Source of the DNA: Aeromicrobium marinum DSM 15272
GTDB lineage: Bacteria; Actinomycetota; Actinomycetes; Propionibacteriales; Nocardioidaceae
NCBI RefSeq assembly: GCF_000160775.2
Contig: NZ_CM001024.1
Location: 2,091,163-2,155,162 of the forward strand
DNA length: 64,000 nucleotides
Direction of reading: 5' to 3'
Below the pieces are notes generated by a model, which saw nothing but the letters and a program-made list of their open reading frames with translations, was not told where the DNA came from and did not search any database. The position numbers and the translations under genes were made by a program. Shown here piece by piece: positions 41,617 through 50,729 of this stretch (positions are counted from its first letter, which is position 1; each line of letters begins with the position of its first letter).

Positions 41617-43236
41617 ATGACCGACAACAAGACCTCCCGCGACGAGGCCGACTACGTCGTCGTCGGCGCCGGCAGCGCGGGCGCTGCCGCAGCCTCGCGC
41701 CTCGCGGCCTCCGGGGCCACGGTGATCCTGCTCGAGGCGGGCAAGAAGGACACCTCCCTGCTCGTCACCAAGCCCGGCATGATCGGCCCGATGCACGCCG
41801 AGCCCAAGATCAAGAAGCTGGTCGACTGGGGGTACTACACGACCCCGCAGAAGCACATGAACAACCGCGTCGTCCCGCAGACCCGCGGCAAGGTGCTCGG
41901 CGGATCCAGCTCGGTCAACGGCCTGTTGTGGGTGCGCGGCAACCGCGCCAACTACGACGCGTGGGCCGCCGAGGGCAACACCGGCTGGGACGCCGACTCC
42001 GTCAACGAGGTGTACCAGCGGGTCGAGGACTTCGAGGACGGGGCCGACGCCTACCGCGGCGCCGGCGGACCCATCAAGGTCACCCGGCACACGCAGCCGA
42101 CCGAGGCCTCGCAGCAGTTCGAGCAGGCCACCGCCGACACCCTCGGCGTCAAGATCCTCAAGGACTACAACGCTGCCGAGCAGGAGGGCGTCAGCCGGTT
42201 CCAGCAGAGCGCCTCCGGCGGCAAGCGGTTCTCGTCGTCGCGCGGCTACATCACCCTGGCCGACCGGCCGACCCTGCAGGTGCAGACCCAGGTGCACGCG
42301 CAACGCGTCGTGATCGAGAACGGTCGGGCCACGGGCGTCGAGATCATCGACAAGAAGGGCAACCGTCGGGTCGTCCGGGCCGGCAAGGAGGTCATCCTGT
42401 CGGCCGGCGTGTTCGGGTCGGCGCAGCTGCTGATGCTCTCCGGCGTCGGACCGGCCGAGCACCTGGCCGAGCACGGCATCGACGTGGTGGCCGACCTTCC
42501 GGTCGGCGACAACCTGCACGACCACCTGTTCGTGCCGGCCACCTACCTGATGCCCAACGCGGTGCACCGGGGCACGCCGTCGTACTTCGCCCGCGGCCTG
42601 GCCCGCGAGCTGACCGTGGGTGGCTCGTTCCTCGAGAACTCGGTCTTCGAGACCACCGCCTTCGTCCGGACCTCGCAGGCCACCGACGTGCCCGACCTGC
42701 AGATCCTCGTGCTGCCGTGGGCGTACCCGTCGCCCAACCAGGACGCCCCCGTGCGTCACGAGGTCGACCGGCGGCGCGCGCTCACCGTGATGTCGACGCT
42801 CATCTACCCCCGCAGCCGCGGCACCCTGCGGCTCGCGTCGTCCGACCCGTCGGCGGCACCGCTGATCGACATGAACTACCTCGCCGAGCCCGGCGACCAG
42901 CAGGTGCTGGCCGAGGGCATCGAGATGATCCGCGAGATCATGCGGTCGGCGGCGTTCGGCGGCAACGTGACCGCCGAGCTGCACCCCGGCCCCGAGTACG
43001 ACGCCGCCAACATGCGCGCCGAGGTCCTCAACCGGGCCACCACCGTCTACCACGGTGTGGGAACCTGCCGCATGGGCGTGGACGAACGGGCGGTGGTCGG
43101 GCCCGACCTGAAGGTGCGGGGCGTCGAGGGCCTGCGCGTCGCGGACGCGTCGATCATGCCGTCGATCATCGGCGGCAACACCAACGCCCCGTCGATCATG
43201 ATCGGCGACAAGGCCGCCGAGCTGGTGCTGGCATGA
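41617..43236 (+). CDS. GMC-family FAD-dependent alcohol oxidoreductase
   Basis: This 539-residue glucose-methanol-choline oxidoreductase has the FAD loop VVVGAGSAGAAAASRLA near residue 14, the GMC signature GKVLGGSSSVNGLLWVRG, and the C-terminal catalytic His479 (YHGVGTCRMG) and Asn in GGNTNAPSIMI. The family oxidises alcohols to aldehydes, using oxygen or another acceptor. The start has an AAAGG site and lies 12 bases after fadA5. The next gene is an aldehyde dehydrogenase overlapping by ATGA, so an alcohol-to-acid pair is likely. The substrate may be a sterol side-chain alcohol or an alcohol freed from a glycoside; neither is shown by sequence. Confidence 0.85.
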   Translation: MTDNKTSRDEADYVVVGAGSAGAAAASRLAASGATVILLEAGKKDTSLLVTKPGMIGPMHAEPKIKKLVDWGYYTTPQKHMNNRVVPQTRGKVLGGSSSVNGLLWVRGNRANYDAWAAEGNTGWDADSVNEVYQRVEDFEDGADAYRGAGGPIKVTRHTQPTEASQQFEQATADTLGVKILKDYNAAEQEGVSRFQQSASGGKRFSSSRGYITLADRPTLQVQTQVHAQRVVIENGRATGVEIIDKKGNRRVVRAGKEVILSAGVFGSAQLLMLSGVGPAEHLAEHGIDVVADLPVGDNLHDHLFVPATYLMPNAVHRGTPSYFARGLARELTVGGSFLENSVFETTAFVRTSQATDVPDLQILVLPWAYPSPNQDAPVRHEVDRRRALTVMSTLIYPRSRGTLRLASSDPSAAPLIDMNYLAEPGDQQVLAEGIEMIREIMRSAAFGGNVTAELHPGPEYDAANMRAEVLNRATTVYHGVGTCRMGVDERAVVGPDLKVRGVEGLRVADASIMPSIIGGNTNAPSIMIGDKAAELVLA

Positions 43237-44807
43237 GCGCCGGTATGACGGAGCGCGTGCGGCCCGCGAAGCTGACCCCGGCGTTCCTCGACGGCCTGGT
43301 CACCCGGGTCCCCGGCAGCACCGGCAACACCTGGAAGCTGACCGAGGTCTACACCGGCGACGTCCTCACCGAGCTGCCGCAGTCCTCGGAGTCCGACATC
43401 GAGCGGGCCGTCGCCACCGCCCGCGCCGCCCAGCGCGAGTGGGGATCGTGGCCGCTGCGCAAGCGGCTGAAGGTCATGAAGAAGTTCCACGCGCTGGTGG
43501 TCCGCAACCAGCTGCTCATCACCGACCTCATCCAGGCCGAGAGCGGCAAGAACCGGCGGATGGCGTTCGAGGAGACCTGCGACGTGCCGATGGGCACGAG
43601 CCACTACATCAAGCGGGCCCCGAAGCTGCTGAAGGACCGCAAGCACGCCGGCCCCGTCCCGGTGCTGTCGAGCTCGACGGAGGTGCGGCGGCCCAAGGGC
43701 GTCGTCGGCATCATCGCGCCGTGGAACTTCCCCTTCGCCACCGGCATCTCCGACACCATCCCCGCGCTGATCGCCGGCAACGGCGTGGTGCTGAAGCCTG
43801 ACAACAAAACGGCACTCTCCCCGCTGTTCGGCGTCCGCCTGCTGGAGGAGGCGGGCATGCCGCGCGGCCTGGTGCAGGTCGTGTGCGGTGAGGGCCCCGA
43901 CGTCGGACCGACCCTGATGGCGGGCGTCGACTACGTCATGTTCACCGGGTCCACCGCCACCGGTCGTGTCATCGGCGAGACGGCCGGCCGGCACCTGATC
44001 GGCTGCTGCCTGGAGCTGGGCGGCAAGAACCCCATGCTCGTGCTGGCCGACGCCAACGTCGACGAGGCGGTGCACGCGGCGCTGTTCGGCGGCTTCGGCA
44101 ACTCCGGTCAGATCTGCATGCACATCGAGCGGCTCTACGTGCACGACTCGTTGTACGAGGAGTTCCGCGACAAGTTCGTGGCCGCCACGGCCGCCATGAC
44201 CGTGGGCGCGACCTACGACTTCGGACCCGACCTCGGGTCGCTCGTCTCGGTCGACCACCGCGACCGCGTGGCCTCCCACGTCGACGACGCGCGCGCGAAG
44301 GGAGCGACCGTGCTGACCGGCGGCCGGGCCCGACCCGACCTCGGTCCGGCGTTCTACGAGCCGACGATCCTCGAGGGCGTCACCCCCGACATGCTCGCCG
44401 GCTCGACCGAGACCTTCGGCCCGGTCGTCGGGCTGTACCGGTTCCGCACCGAGGAGGAGGCGATCCGGCTGGCCAACGACACCGACTACGGCCTGAACGC
44501 CAGCGTCTGGAGCACCGACCTGGAGCGGGCCATGGACGTGGCTCGGCGGATCGACTCGGGCAACGTCAACATCAACGACATCCTGGCCACGGCGTTCGCG
44601 TCCAAGGGCACCCCGTCGGGCGGGCTGAAGCAGTCCGGCGTCGGCGCACGGCACGGTGACCAGGGTCTGCTGAAGTACACCGACGCGCAGAACATCGCAG
44701 TGCTCAAGAAGCAGGTGATGGAGCCGCAGGGCGACCAGACCTACGAGGCCTACGCCCGGCAGACCCGCATCACGCTCAAGCTGATGCGCTGGACCGGGAT
44801 CCGCTGA
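43233..44807 (+). CDS. NAD(P)-dependent aldehyde dehydrogenase
   Basis: This 524-residue ALDH-superfamily enzyme has Asn165 (APWNF), the general base Glu261 (CLELGGKNP) and the nucleophile Cys295 (GNSGQICMHIER), all present. The general form resembles succinate-semialdehyde dehydrogenases of the GabD2 type, but the setting points to oxidation of the aldehyde made by the GMC enzyme before it. ATG at 43233 overlaps the GMC stop (ATGA), and its own stop overlaps the GH1 start (TGATG). Confidence 0.88.
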   Translation: MSAGMTERVRPAKLTPAFLDGLVTRVPGSTGNTWKLTEVYTGDVLTELPQSSESDIERAVATARAAQREWGSWPLRKRLKVMKKFHALVVRNQLLITDLIQAESGKNRRMAFEETCDVPMGTSHYIKRAPKLLKDRKHAGPVPVLSSSTEVRRPKGVVGIIAPWNFPFATGISDTIPALIAGNGVVLKPDNKTALSPLFGVRLLEEAGMPRGLVQVVCGEGPDVGPTLMAGVDYVMFTGSTATGRVIGETAGRHLIGCCLELGGKNPMLVLADANVDEAVHAALFGGFGNSGQICMHIERLYVHDSLYEEFRDKFVAATAAMTVGATYDFGPDLGSLVSVDHRDRVASHVDDARAKGATVLTGGRARPDLGPAFYEPTILEGVTPDMLAGSTETFGPVVGLYRFRTEEEAIRLANDTDYGLNASVWSTDLERAMDVARRIDSGNVNINDILATAFASKGTPSGGLKQSGVGARHGDQGLLKYTDAQNIAVLKKQVMEPQGDQTYEAYARQTRITLKLMRWTGIR

Positions 44808-46210
44808 TGCGCCGCCCGGGCCGGACCCTCATGACCGCGCTGTTCGGGGGTCTGGCGCTGGGCGTGGTGATGGCGCTGCTGCCAGCGGGAGCCCACGCGG
44901 CCGCCACCGTGCCGGCGGTCCCGGACGACTTCCGCTGGGGGGTCGCCACCAGCGGCTACCAGTCCGAGGGCAGTGCCCCGGCGAGCAACTGGTCGCGGTA
45001 CGACGACGGCATGGAGCCGTACCTGAACTCCGTCGACTTCCTCAACCGCTACCGCGAGGACATCGCCAACGCGGCGAGCCTGGGCGTCGACACGTTCCGG
45101 TTCGGCGTCGAGTGGGCTCGGGTGGAGCCGGAGCCGGGCGTCATCGACCCCGCGGCGCTGGCCTTCTACGACGACGTGGTGGCGGAGATCCGCAGCCACG
45201 GCATGACCCCGATGATCACCCTCTCGCACTGGGTGCATCCGGCCTGGTTCGCCGACCAGGGCGCGTGGGCCAACCCCGGTGCGGTCGACCGGTTCTTGGC
45301 GTACGCCGAGCTGATCGTGCCCCGCTACGCCGGTGACGGCACGACCTGGATCACCTTCAACGAGCCGGTCATCTACCTGCAGCACGAGCTGCTCGACAGC
45401 GACAACCCGCTCCCCGCGCTCGCGCTGGCACCGCAGGTGATCAACGCCCACAACCGTACGTACGACCTGATCCACCGCACGGATCCGGATGCCCTGGTGT
45501 CGAGCAACGCGGCCTACATCCCGGGCGTGCAGCCGGCGCTCGACGTGCTGTTCCTCCACCAGATGAAGCTCGACTTCATCGGCCTCGACTACTACTACGG
45601 GGTCGCGCTCGACAACTACACCGCGAGCGCCGCCCTGACCGGCAAGTTCTGGGAGGTCAAGCCCGCGCCGGAGGGGTTCTACAACGCGCTGAAGAGCTAC
45701 CACGCGCGGTTCCCGGGCAAGCCGATCTGGATCATCGAGAACGGCATGGCGACCGACAACGGCAAGCCCCGCGCCGACGGCTACACCCGGTCGCAGCACC
45801 TGCAGGACCACCTGTACTGGATGCAGCGGGCGATGGCCGAGGGCGTGCCCGTGATCGGCTACAACTACTGGTCGATCACCGACAACTACGAGTGGGGCAG
45901 CTACCGTCCACGGTTCGGGTTGTGGACGGTCGACGTGGTCACCGATCCGACCCTGACCCGCCGGCCGACCGACGGGGTGGCGACCTACACCGACGTCATC
46001 GCCCGTGGTGGGGTCCCCGCCGACTACGTGCCGGTGGCGCCGCCCGGGTTGTGCAACATCGACAACCTGCTCGGCAGCTGCGCGCAGCCTCTGCTCAGCG
46101 GGCTGCTGGGCGGCGGTACGGCGAGCACCGACGTGCTGGGACTGCAGACGCTGGCCGGCGGAGCGTCCGGCGGAGGACTGCTCGGAGGGCTGTTCAAGAA
46201 GTCGCGGTAG
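44807..46210 (+). CDS. Predicted secreted GH1-family beta-glycosidase
   Basis: This 467-residue glycoside hydrolase family 1 protein hydrolyses beta-glycosides with retention. The acid/base Glu186 lies in TFNEP and the nucleophile Glu311 in IENGM; both are intact. Residues 1-32 form a signal peptide ending AHA, so the enzyme should be exported, which is uncommon for bacterial GH1. After the barrel there is a tail with two Cys (LCNIDNLLGSC) and a Gly/Leu-rich end. The ATG shares a base with the ALDH stop, so it is translated from the KstR-linked fadA5 message. Cleavage of steryl glucosides or other steroid glycosides is a plausible role, by inference. Confidence 0.88.
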   Translation: MRRPGRTLMTALFGGLALGVVMALLPAGAHAAATVPAVPDDFRWGVATSGYQSEGSAPASNWSRYDDGMEPYLNSVDFLNRYREDIANAASLGVDTFRFGVEWARVEPEPGVIDPAALAFYDDVVAEIRSHGMTPMITLSHWVHPAWFADQGAWANPGAVDRFLAYAELIVPRYAGDGTTWITFNEPVIYLQHELLDSDNPLPALALAPQVINAHNRTYDLIHRTDPDALVSSNAAYIPGVQPALDVLFLHQMKLDFIGLDYYYGVALDNYTASAALTGKFWEVKPAPEGFYNALKSYHARFPGKPIWIIENGMATDNGKPRADGYTRSQHLQDHLYWMQRAMAEGVPVIGYNYWSITDNYEWGSYRPRFGLWTVDVVTDPTLTRRPTDGVATYTDVIARGGVPADYVPVAPPGLCNIDNLLGSCAQPLLSGLLGGGTASTDVLGLQTLAGGASGGGLLGGLFKKSR

Positions 46211-46263
46211 CCCGTCCGGTCAGGCACGCGACAACCAAGCATTTCAGGGCCTAGGCTCACGAG

Positions 46264-46623
46264 ATGTCGAAGCGTCCATGGTTCGTCCGGCCTCTCACGT
46301 GGGTCGTGATCGTGGTCCTGACGGTCGTGGCCCAGAACCTCGTCGACGAGCGGACTGGCCTCCGCCCGTTGTTCCATGTCGCCCTCACCGTGCTCGTCGT
46401 TGCCGTGGTGGCGCAGGCCTTCAGGTGGGGGACACGATTCATCCGTGGGCTCGCGCTGGTGAGCGGCGCAGTCACCCTCGGAGGAGCGATCTACCTCGCG
46501 CGACTGCCCGACGACCACAACGGCATCGGGGACATGGCTGTCATCGTGCTGAGCTGGTTCCTGTTGGCTGTTGCCGCTTGGAACAGTCAGCCGGAGAGCT
46601 CACCACGCCCCCAGGACGTCTGA
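46264..46623 (+). CDS. Small hydrophobic membrane protein
   Basis: This 119-residue protein has about four hydrophobic segments separated by short charged loops (VDERTG, RWGTRF, LPDDHNG). No family is recognised. The ATG at 46264 is preceded by TAGGCT seven bases upstream, which could be a -10 element for a leaderless message. It is preceded by the end of the GH1 operon and followed by the convergent DUF222 gene 26 bases later. Codon use is less GC3-biased than in its neighbours, hinting at an acquired gene. Confidence 0.6.
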   Translation: MSKRPWFVRPLTWVVIVVLTVVAQNLVDERTGLRPLFHVALTVLVVAVVAQAFRWGTRFIRGLALVSGAVTLGGAIYLARLPDDHNGIGDMAVIVLSWFLLAVAAWNSQPESSPRPQDV

Positions 46624-46649
46624 GCGAGGAAGAGCCGTGCGGACTGTCC

Positions 46650-47873
46650 CTATTGGCGGAGGTGGCCGAGGAGGGGTGGTGGGTCGGACCGGTATTCGTG
46701 GCCGGTGGGGGTGCGCCAGATCGTGGCGCGGCCTTCGGAGCGGACGGACCAGCCGGGTTGGTGCTTGATGGTGTGGGACCGCTTGCAGAGTCCTTGGGCG
46801 TTGGCCTCGGCGGTCGGGCCACCGGCCTGGTAGTCGATCACGTGGTCCAGGTCGCGGATCTTGCACTCACACCCAGGCTGCCGGCAGTGCCGGTCGCGGG
46901 CCCGGATGTGCCCGGCGAGGGGTCCGTCGAAGTGCCGCCGGCGGGGGTCCCGGCCGACCAGGGTGCCGTCGACCGGGTCGGTCAACAGGCGGCGGACGGA
47001 CCGCTTGTGGGCGCGGGCGATGATCTCGTCCGCGACATCCGGTGAGATCGGCCCGTACCCGGCGAGCTCGGCAGTCGTGCCGTCACCCAACAGGGTCTTG
47101 GCGTCCAGCACCAACCCGATCTCCACATCCATCGTGTCGGCATGCCTGACACCGGTGACCCGCTCGACCAATGTTGCGCACATGATCTGACCACGGGTGC
47201 GGGTGTCGCCGGTGGCGCGCAGGCCGGTGGCCCAGGAGTCGAGGGCCTCGTGGACCGCGACCAGCTGCTCGGCCGGACCCCGCACCACCAGCACCGCGAC
47301 CCCGTCAGCATCGGGGAACAACGACACCCGCTGATCCGCCCGCGCCCGCTCGGCCCGCTGTTTCGCGGCCTCGGCATCGATCCGGATCACCAACCGGCGG
47401 GTGGCCTTGCGAGCCCTGCCCGGCGTCAACCCCGGCAACACCTCCACCAGCTCCGCATCGATCAGCACCCGGTCGTCCGGACCCAACCTCTCGGTCTCCT
47501 GCACCACCGCCCGCGCCACCGACTCCGGGATCACCCCACGACCGAACAGGTCGAACACCCCCGGCAAAGACTCCAGACCCAACGCGAACGCGAACTGGTT
47601 GCCCGCCGCCCCGGGACTGATCGCCCGGACCAACGACACCTCACCCACCGTCGACACCGACGCGTCACCACGACCGATCCCCATCGCCAGGCTCCGCGCC
47701 TCATACAGGCCCAGGATCTGACGCACCTGCTCAGCCTGCGCCGCACGAATCAACCGATCCAACGCCCCGATCGCATCCACCCGAGACGCACCACCCTCAT
47801 GCAACGGCGCCGACGCATGGGCGTGAGCACGCACCGCCGCCAACACCCCGGTGGCATCGACGTCCTCGAACAT
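46650..47873 (-). CDS. DUF222 / HNH endonuclease domain protein (13E12-type)
   Basis: This 407-residue protein has an N-terminal DUF222 helical domain and a C-terminal HNH nuclease fold. The HNH part reads RDRHCRQPGCECKIRDLDHVIDYQAGG, in pieces, with CKRSHTIKH after it, giving paired zinc Cys and the HH/N core. Such proteins are multicopy in actinobacteria (the REP13E12 group in mycobacteria) and behave like accessory or mobile-associated genes; their role is unknown. The gene is bordered on its upstream side by the modular repeats described at 47948. Confidence 0.85.
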   Translation of the reverse strand: MFEDVDATGVLAAVRAHAHASAPLHEGGASRVDAIGALDRLIRAAQAEQVRQILGLYEARSLAMGIGRGDASVSTVGEVSLVRAISPGAAGNQFAFALGLESLPGVFDLFGRGVIPESVARAVVQETERLGPDDRVLIDAELVEVLPGLTPGRARKATRRLVIRIDAEAAKQRAERARADQRVSLFPDADGVAVLVVRGPAEQLVAVHEALDSWATGLRATGDTRTRGQIMCATLVERVTGVRHADTMDVEIGLVLDAKTLLGDGTTAELAGYGPISPDVADEIIARAHKRSVRRLLTDPVDGTLVGRDPRRRHFDGPLAGHIRARDRHCRQPGCECKIRDLDHVIDYQAGGPTAEANAQGLCKRSHTIKHQPGWSVRSEGRATIWRTPTGHEYRSDPPPLLGHLRQ

Positions 47874-47947
47874 GCTCCCAACCTAGCCGCCACCACTGAC
47901 ACTGCCTTTTCCCTCGAATGGCGGTGTGAAGTCCTTGCTCGTGGGGG

Positions 47948-48077
47948 GTCCCTCGCTCCGCTCACGCTCCTCGCAGAGCTCGTCGCCAGGGACCACCAGT
48001 GCGGCTCGCTGCGCTGGCGAACACCCCCCATGGTCGCCAGGGAGCGCAGCGACCGTGAAGGCGAAGCCCGAGGCGAC
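47948..48077. repeat. Modular GC-rich repeat, divergent copy
   Basis: A variant module A at 47948-47993 has changed ends (GTCCC...GGGAC) but keeps the CGCTCCGCTCACGC core. Module B at 48033-48077 has ends GTCGCC...GGCGAC. The ends of each module differ from other copies but remain complementary to each other. The rest of the gap 47874-48182 shows no gene or other signal. Confidence 0.8.
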
Positions 48078-48182
48078 ACACCCCGTACGACGGCGGACTG
48101 CGTGGCGGCCACCACGGCCATGCGGAAGCAGTCGATTCCGGTGGACCCGCTGGTGGCCCCGCATGACCACTAGCCTCGACTT

Positions 48183-48773
48183 GTGAGTTTTCGTTGGGCC
48201 GACGCGAGTGCCGACGAGGTGCAGTGGCTGGTCGATCCGTCACAGCCCTGGCAGCGAGTCGTGGCATTCGGCCCCCAGGTCTTTGCCGCCTACGCACGCG
48301 TTCGGTTCATTCCCGATCCTCTCTTCGAGGGTCAGCTGGAAGCCGACGCGCTGGATGAACCGCCGCTGCTCAGCGAGGCGGCTCAGATGCAGCGAGTGGT
48401 GCAGGTGCTGCTCGAGTTCACCGCATCTCCCCGCGAGGGGTACGCGTGCGTCTGGGACGGGTGGGGTGAGCCTGCAGGTGCCGCTGTCCCGCAGACGTCG
48501 AGGCTGCGTCTGCCCCACCGGGAGTACTTCACTGTGCAGGGGTCGCTGGTTGATCTGGTCGAGGACTGGACGTCGCTGTCTGTCGCCGGATCACCTCCAC
48601 GCGCCGCCTTCATCTGGCCTGCAGACCAGGCGTGGTGCATCGCCTGCGATGTCGATCCCCACTGGGCGGGTGTCGGTGGGTCGACGGAGGCGATCCAGGC
48701 CCTGATCGGCGGTGGCACCGGGCTTGACGCCGTCACCGCTCGACCCGGAGACGATCAACCTCGCTATCGGTAG
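48183..48773 (+). CDS. Hypothetical protein
   Basis: This 196-residue soluble protein contains no membrane segment. The most distinctive part is the C-terminal FIWPADQAWCIACDVDPHWAGVGGS segment (in parts), which recurs in uncharacterised actinobacterial proteins as far as I recognise it. GTG at 48183 begins SFRWADASADE; a TTG two bases before is out of frame. It stands alone between two repeat blocks and is slightly lower in GC3 than the catabolic genes, so it probably belongs to the accessory segment. Function unknown. Confidence 0.6.
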   Translation: MSFRWADASADEVQWLVDPSQPWQRVVAFGPQVFAAYARVRFIPDPLFEGQLEADALDEPPLLSEAAQMQRVVQVLLEFTASPREGYACVWDGWGEPAGAAVPQTSRLRLPHREYFTVQGSLVDLVEDWTSLSVAGSPPRAAFIWPADQAWCIACDVDPHWAGVGGSTEAIQALIGGGTGLDAVTARPGDDQPRYR

Positions 48774-48778
48774 CCACG

Positions 48779-48884
48779 GTTCGCCTCGCTGCGCTCACGC
48801 TCCTCGCAGAGCTCGTCGCTGGCGAACACCCACCCGCGTTCGCCAGGGAGCGCAGCGACCGTGAGGGCGGAGCCAGAGGCGAAC
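48779..48884. repeat. Modular GC-rich repeat (one A plus one B module)
   Basis: Module A at 48779-48827 and module B at 48838-48884 both have GTTCGCC...GGCGAAC ends here. Elsewhere B has GTCGCC...GGCGAC, so both ends of B changed together. The copy ends eight bases before the stop of the Zn-ADH gene on the minus strand. Confidence 0.85.
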
Positions 48885-48892
48885 ACCGCTCG

Positions 48893-49906
48893 TCAGGGGA
48901 TCAGGACGATGCGGCCTTCGAGACCCCCTGCTGCGACCAGCCGCTGGGCCCGGTCGGCCTCCGCCAGCGGCATCCGGTCATGGATCGGGACATCCACCGG
49001 GTTCTCGGCGTGGTGCGCGAGCAGTGCCGCCATGTCGGCGCGGGTGGCCCCGGACGAACCGATGATCTGCAGACCGAACGTGATGACGTAGCCGATGTTG
49101 AGCTGGATCCGCTCCCCCGTGATGTTGCCGACCGCGACCAGCCGACCTCCCACCACCAGGGACCGCAGGGCAGCGTTCAGTGTGGGCGCACCGACGCAGT
49201 CGATCGCCACGTCCACCGGCCCGCCGGGCAGACGCTTGTGGAACTCGCTGCCGTCGTCGACCAGCACCTCGTCGGCGCCGACCCGCTGCACCGCGTCGAC
49301 GTGCTCCGTGCTGCGGACCACCGCGAGCGTCGTGGCGCCCAGGCTCCGGGCGATCGACACCGCCGCCAGGCCGACCCCGCCGTTGGATCCCGTCACGAGC
49401 ACCCGCGACCCCGCCCGGGTACCGGCTCGCGTGAGCCCTCGCCAGGCGGTGCCGAGCGTGCAGTTGAGCACCGCCGCCAGCGCCGGGTCGAGGCCCTCGG
49501 GGACGGCGTAGAAGCAGCCCTGCGGAGCGGCGAGCCAGTTGGCGTAGCCGCCGTCGTGCAGCAGCCCCAGCACCGCGGCACCGGAGCCGCAGAGCGACGC
49601 CTCGCCGGCCAGGCAGGCCTCGCACGCGCCGCACCCGTCTCGGTGCATCGTGGCCACCCGCTGGCCGACGCTCCAGTCGGTGACCTCCGGTCCGACGGCC
49701 ACGACCCGACCGACCGCCTCGTGCCCCGGGGTGACCGGAACCTGCACGAATCCGAACCGACCGGCGCGGTCGATGCAGTCGCGGCCGCAGACCCCGCACG
49801 CCTCGACCTCGACGACGACCTCGTCGCCGGCCGGCTCGGGCGGCGCTCCCCCGGCCTCGACGACCAGATCCGTGTCCCACCCGAGCGCCTCCAGTCGCGC
49901 CCTCAT
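48893..49906 (-). CDS. Zinc-dependent alcohol dehydrogenase (MDR family)
   Basis: This 337-residue medium-chain dehydrogenase has the catalytic-zinc ligands in CGVCGRDC and GHEAVG. Four structural-zinc Cys lie in CGACEACLAGEASLC, and the Rossmann loop reads GSNGGVGLAA. It should oxidise an alcohol or reduce a carbonyl with NAD(P). The start at 49906 overlaps the SRPBCC stop (ATGA). It is the last gene of a minus-strand set reaching back to the KstR-type site at 53776, although a repeat block interrupts the set at 50395, so joint transcription is uncertain. Confidence 0.85.
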   Translation of the reverse strand: MRARLEALGWDTDLVVEAGGAPPEPAGDEVVVEVEACGVCGRDCIDRAGRFGFVQVPVTPGHEAVGRVVAVGPEVTDWSVGQRVATMHRDGCGACEACLAGEASLCGSGAAVLGLLHDGGYANWLAAPQGCFYAVPEGLDPALAAVLNCTLGTAWRGLTRAGTRAGSRVLVTGSNGGVGLAAVSIARSLGATTLAVVRSTEHVDAVQRVGADEVLVDDGSEFHKRLPGGPVDVAIDCVGAPTLNAALRSLVVGGRLVAVGNITGERIQLNIGYVITFGLQIIGSSGATRADMAALLAHHAENPVDVPIHDRMPLAEADRAQRLVAAGGLEGRIVLIP

Positions 49907-50376
49907 GCGCCGGACCGTCCTGCCCAGACCCGCTCGGCACGGGCCTTCAGCGCGTGGGCGACCGCGTCGAAGCCGGACTGCATCCACTCGCCGGTGAGCT
50001 CCATGGCGGTGTCGGCCAGCTCGCCGCTGATCGTGTCGGTGGTGACGTACGACGAGCGGCCCGGGCCCAGGTCGGTGACCCACTGGTCGCGGGACCCGAG
50101 CACGCCCGGGATCTGACCGTCGTTGTCGTAGCGCAGATGACGGGGCGGGTCGACGATGCGGATGAACTCGCGGGTGTCGAACAGGCCGCCCGACCCGTCG
50201 TAGGCCGGGAGGGTCAGGTCGATCGGCGAGCCGATCTCGAGTGTCGAGGCCGCGACCACCGTGAACGGGTTCCACTGCGGGTAGGCGGCGAAGTCGACCA
50301 GGACGTCCCACACGACCGCGGCGGGAGCGTCGATCTCGACCGTCACCGAGCGGACGACGTGGGCCGTGTCGGTCAT
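49903..50376 (-). CDS. SRPBCC-fold lipid-binding-like protein
   Basis: This 157-residue protein has the START/SRPBCC pattern: an opening strand SVTVEIDAPAAVVWDVLVDF, the YPQWNPF turn, middle strands, and a long C-terminal helix MELTGEWMQSGFDAVAHALKARAE. The fold has a deep hydrophobic pocket and binds lipids, steroids or polyketides, sometimes with catalytic function. The ATG at 50376 follows an end-of-repeat boundary. It is coupled to the ADH gene. Binding of a steroid intermediate is plausible but inferred. Confidence 0.8.
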   Translation of the reverse strand: MTDTAHVVRSVTVEIDAPAAVVWDVLVDFAAYPQWNPFTVVAASTLEIGSPIDLTLPAYDGSGGLFDTREFIRIVDPPRHLRYDNDGQIPGVLGSRDQWVTDLGPGRSSYVTTDTISGELADTAMELTGEWMQSGFDAVAHALKARAERVWAGRSGA

Positions 50377-50394
50377 GCGGTGCGCCTCGCGGGG

Positions 50395-50729
50395 GTTCGC
50401 CTCGCTGCGCTCACGCCCTCGCACGCTCGGGCCGGCGAACAGTCGACCCTCATGCCGGCAAACGCAGACCTGTGGTCGCCAGGGAGCGCAGCGACCGTGA
50501 GGGCGAAGCCCGAGGCGGACACCGCGGGGGTTCGCCTCGCTGCGCTCACGCCCTCGCACGCTCGGGCCGGCGAACGGTCGACGCTCATGCCGGCGAACGC
50601 AGACCTGTGGTCGCCAGGGAGCGCAGCGACCGTGAGGGCGAAGCCCGAGGCGGACACCGCGGGGGTTCGCCTCGCTGCGCTCACGCCCTCGCACGCTCGG
50701 GCTGGCGAACGGTCGACGCTCATGCCGGC
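50395..50729. repeat. 135-base tandem repeat, 2.5 copies, with A and B modules
   Basis: Three A modules start at 50395, 50530 and 50665, an exact 135-base period, with B modules between them. Each unit also carries GTCGACGCTCATGCCGGC or a near copy, which is the 3' end of the SDR gene (stop at 50720-50722 and the last codons). The array therefore arose by duplication of a segment that included the end of that gene. The region from 50377 to the SDR stop has no other feature. Confidence 0.88.

Noticed and set aside
50395..50729. Possible CRISPR array (regular 135-base spacing)
   Set aside because: The spacers are as conserved as the repeats, units are too long, and no cas genes are near; it is a tandem duplication.
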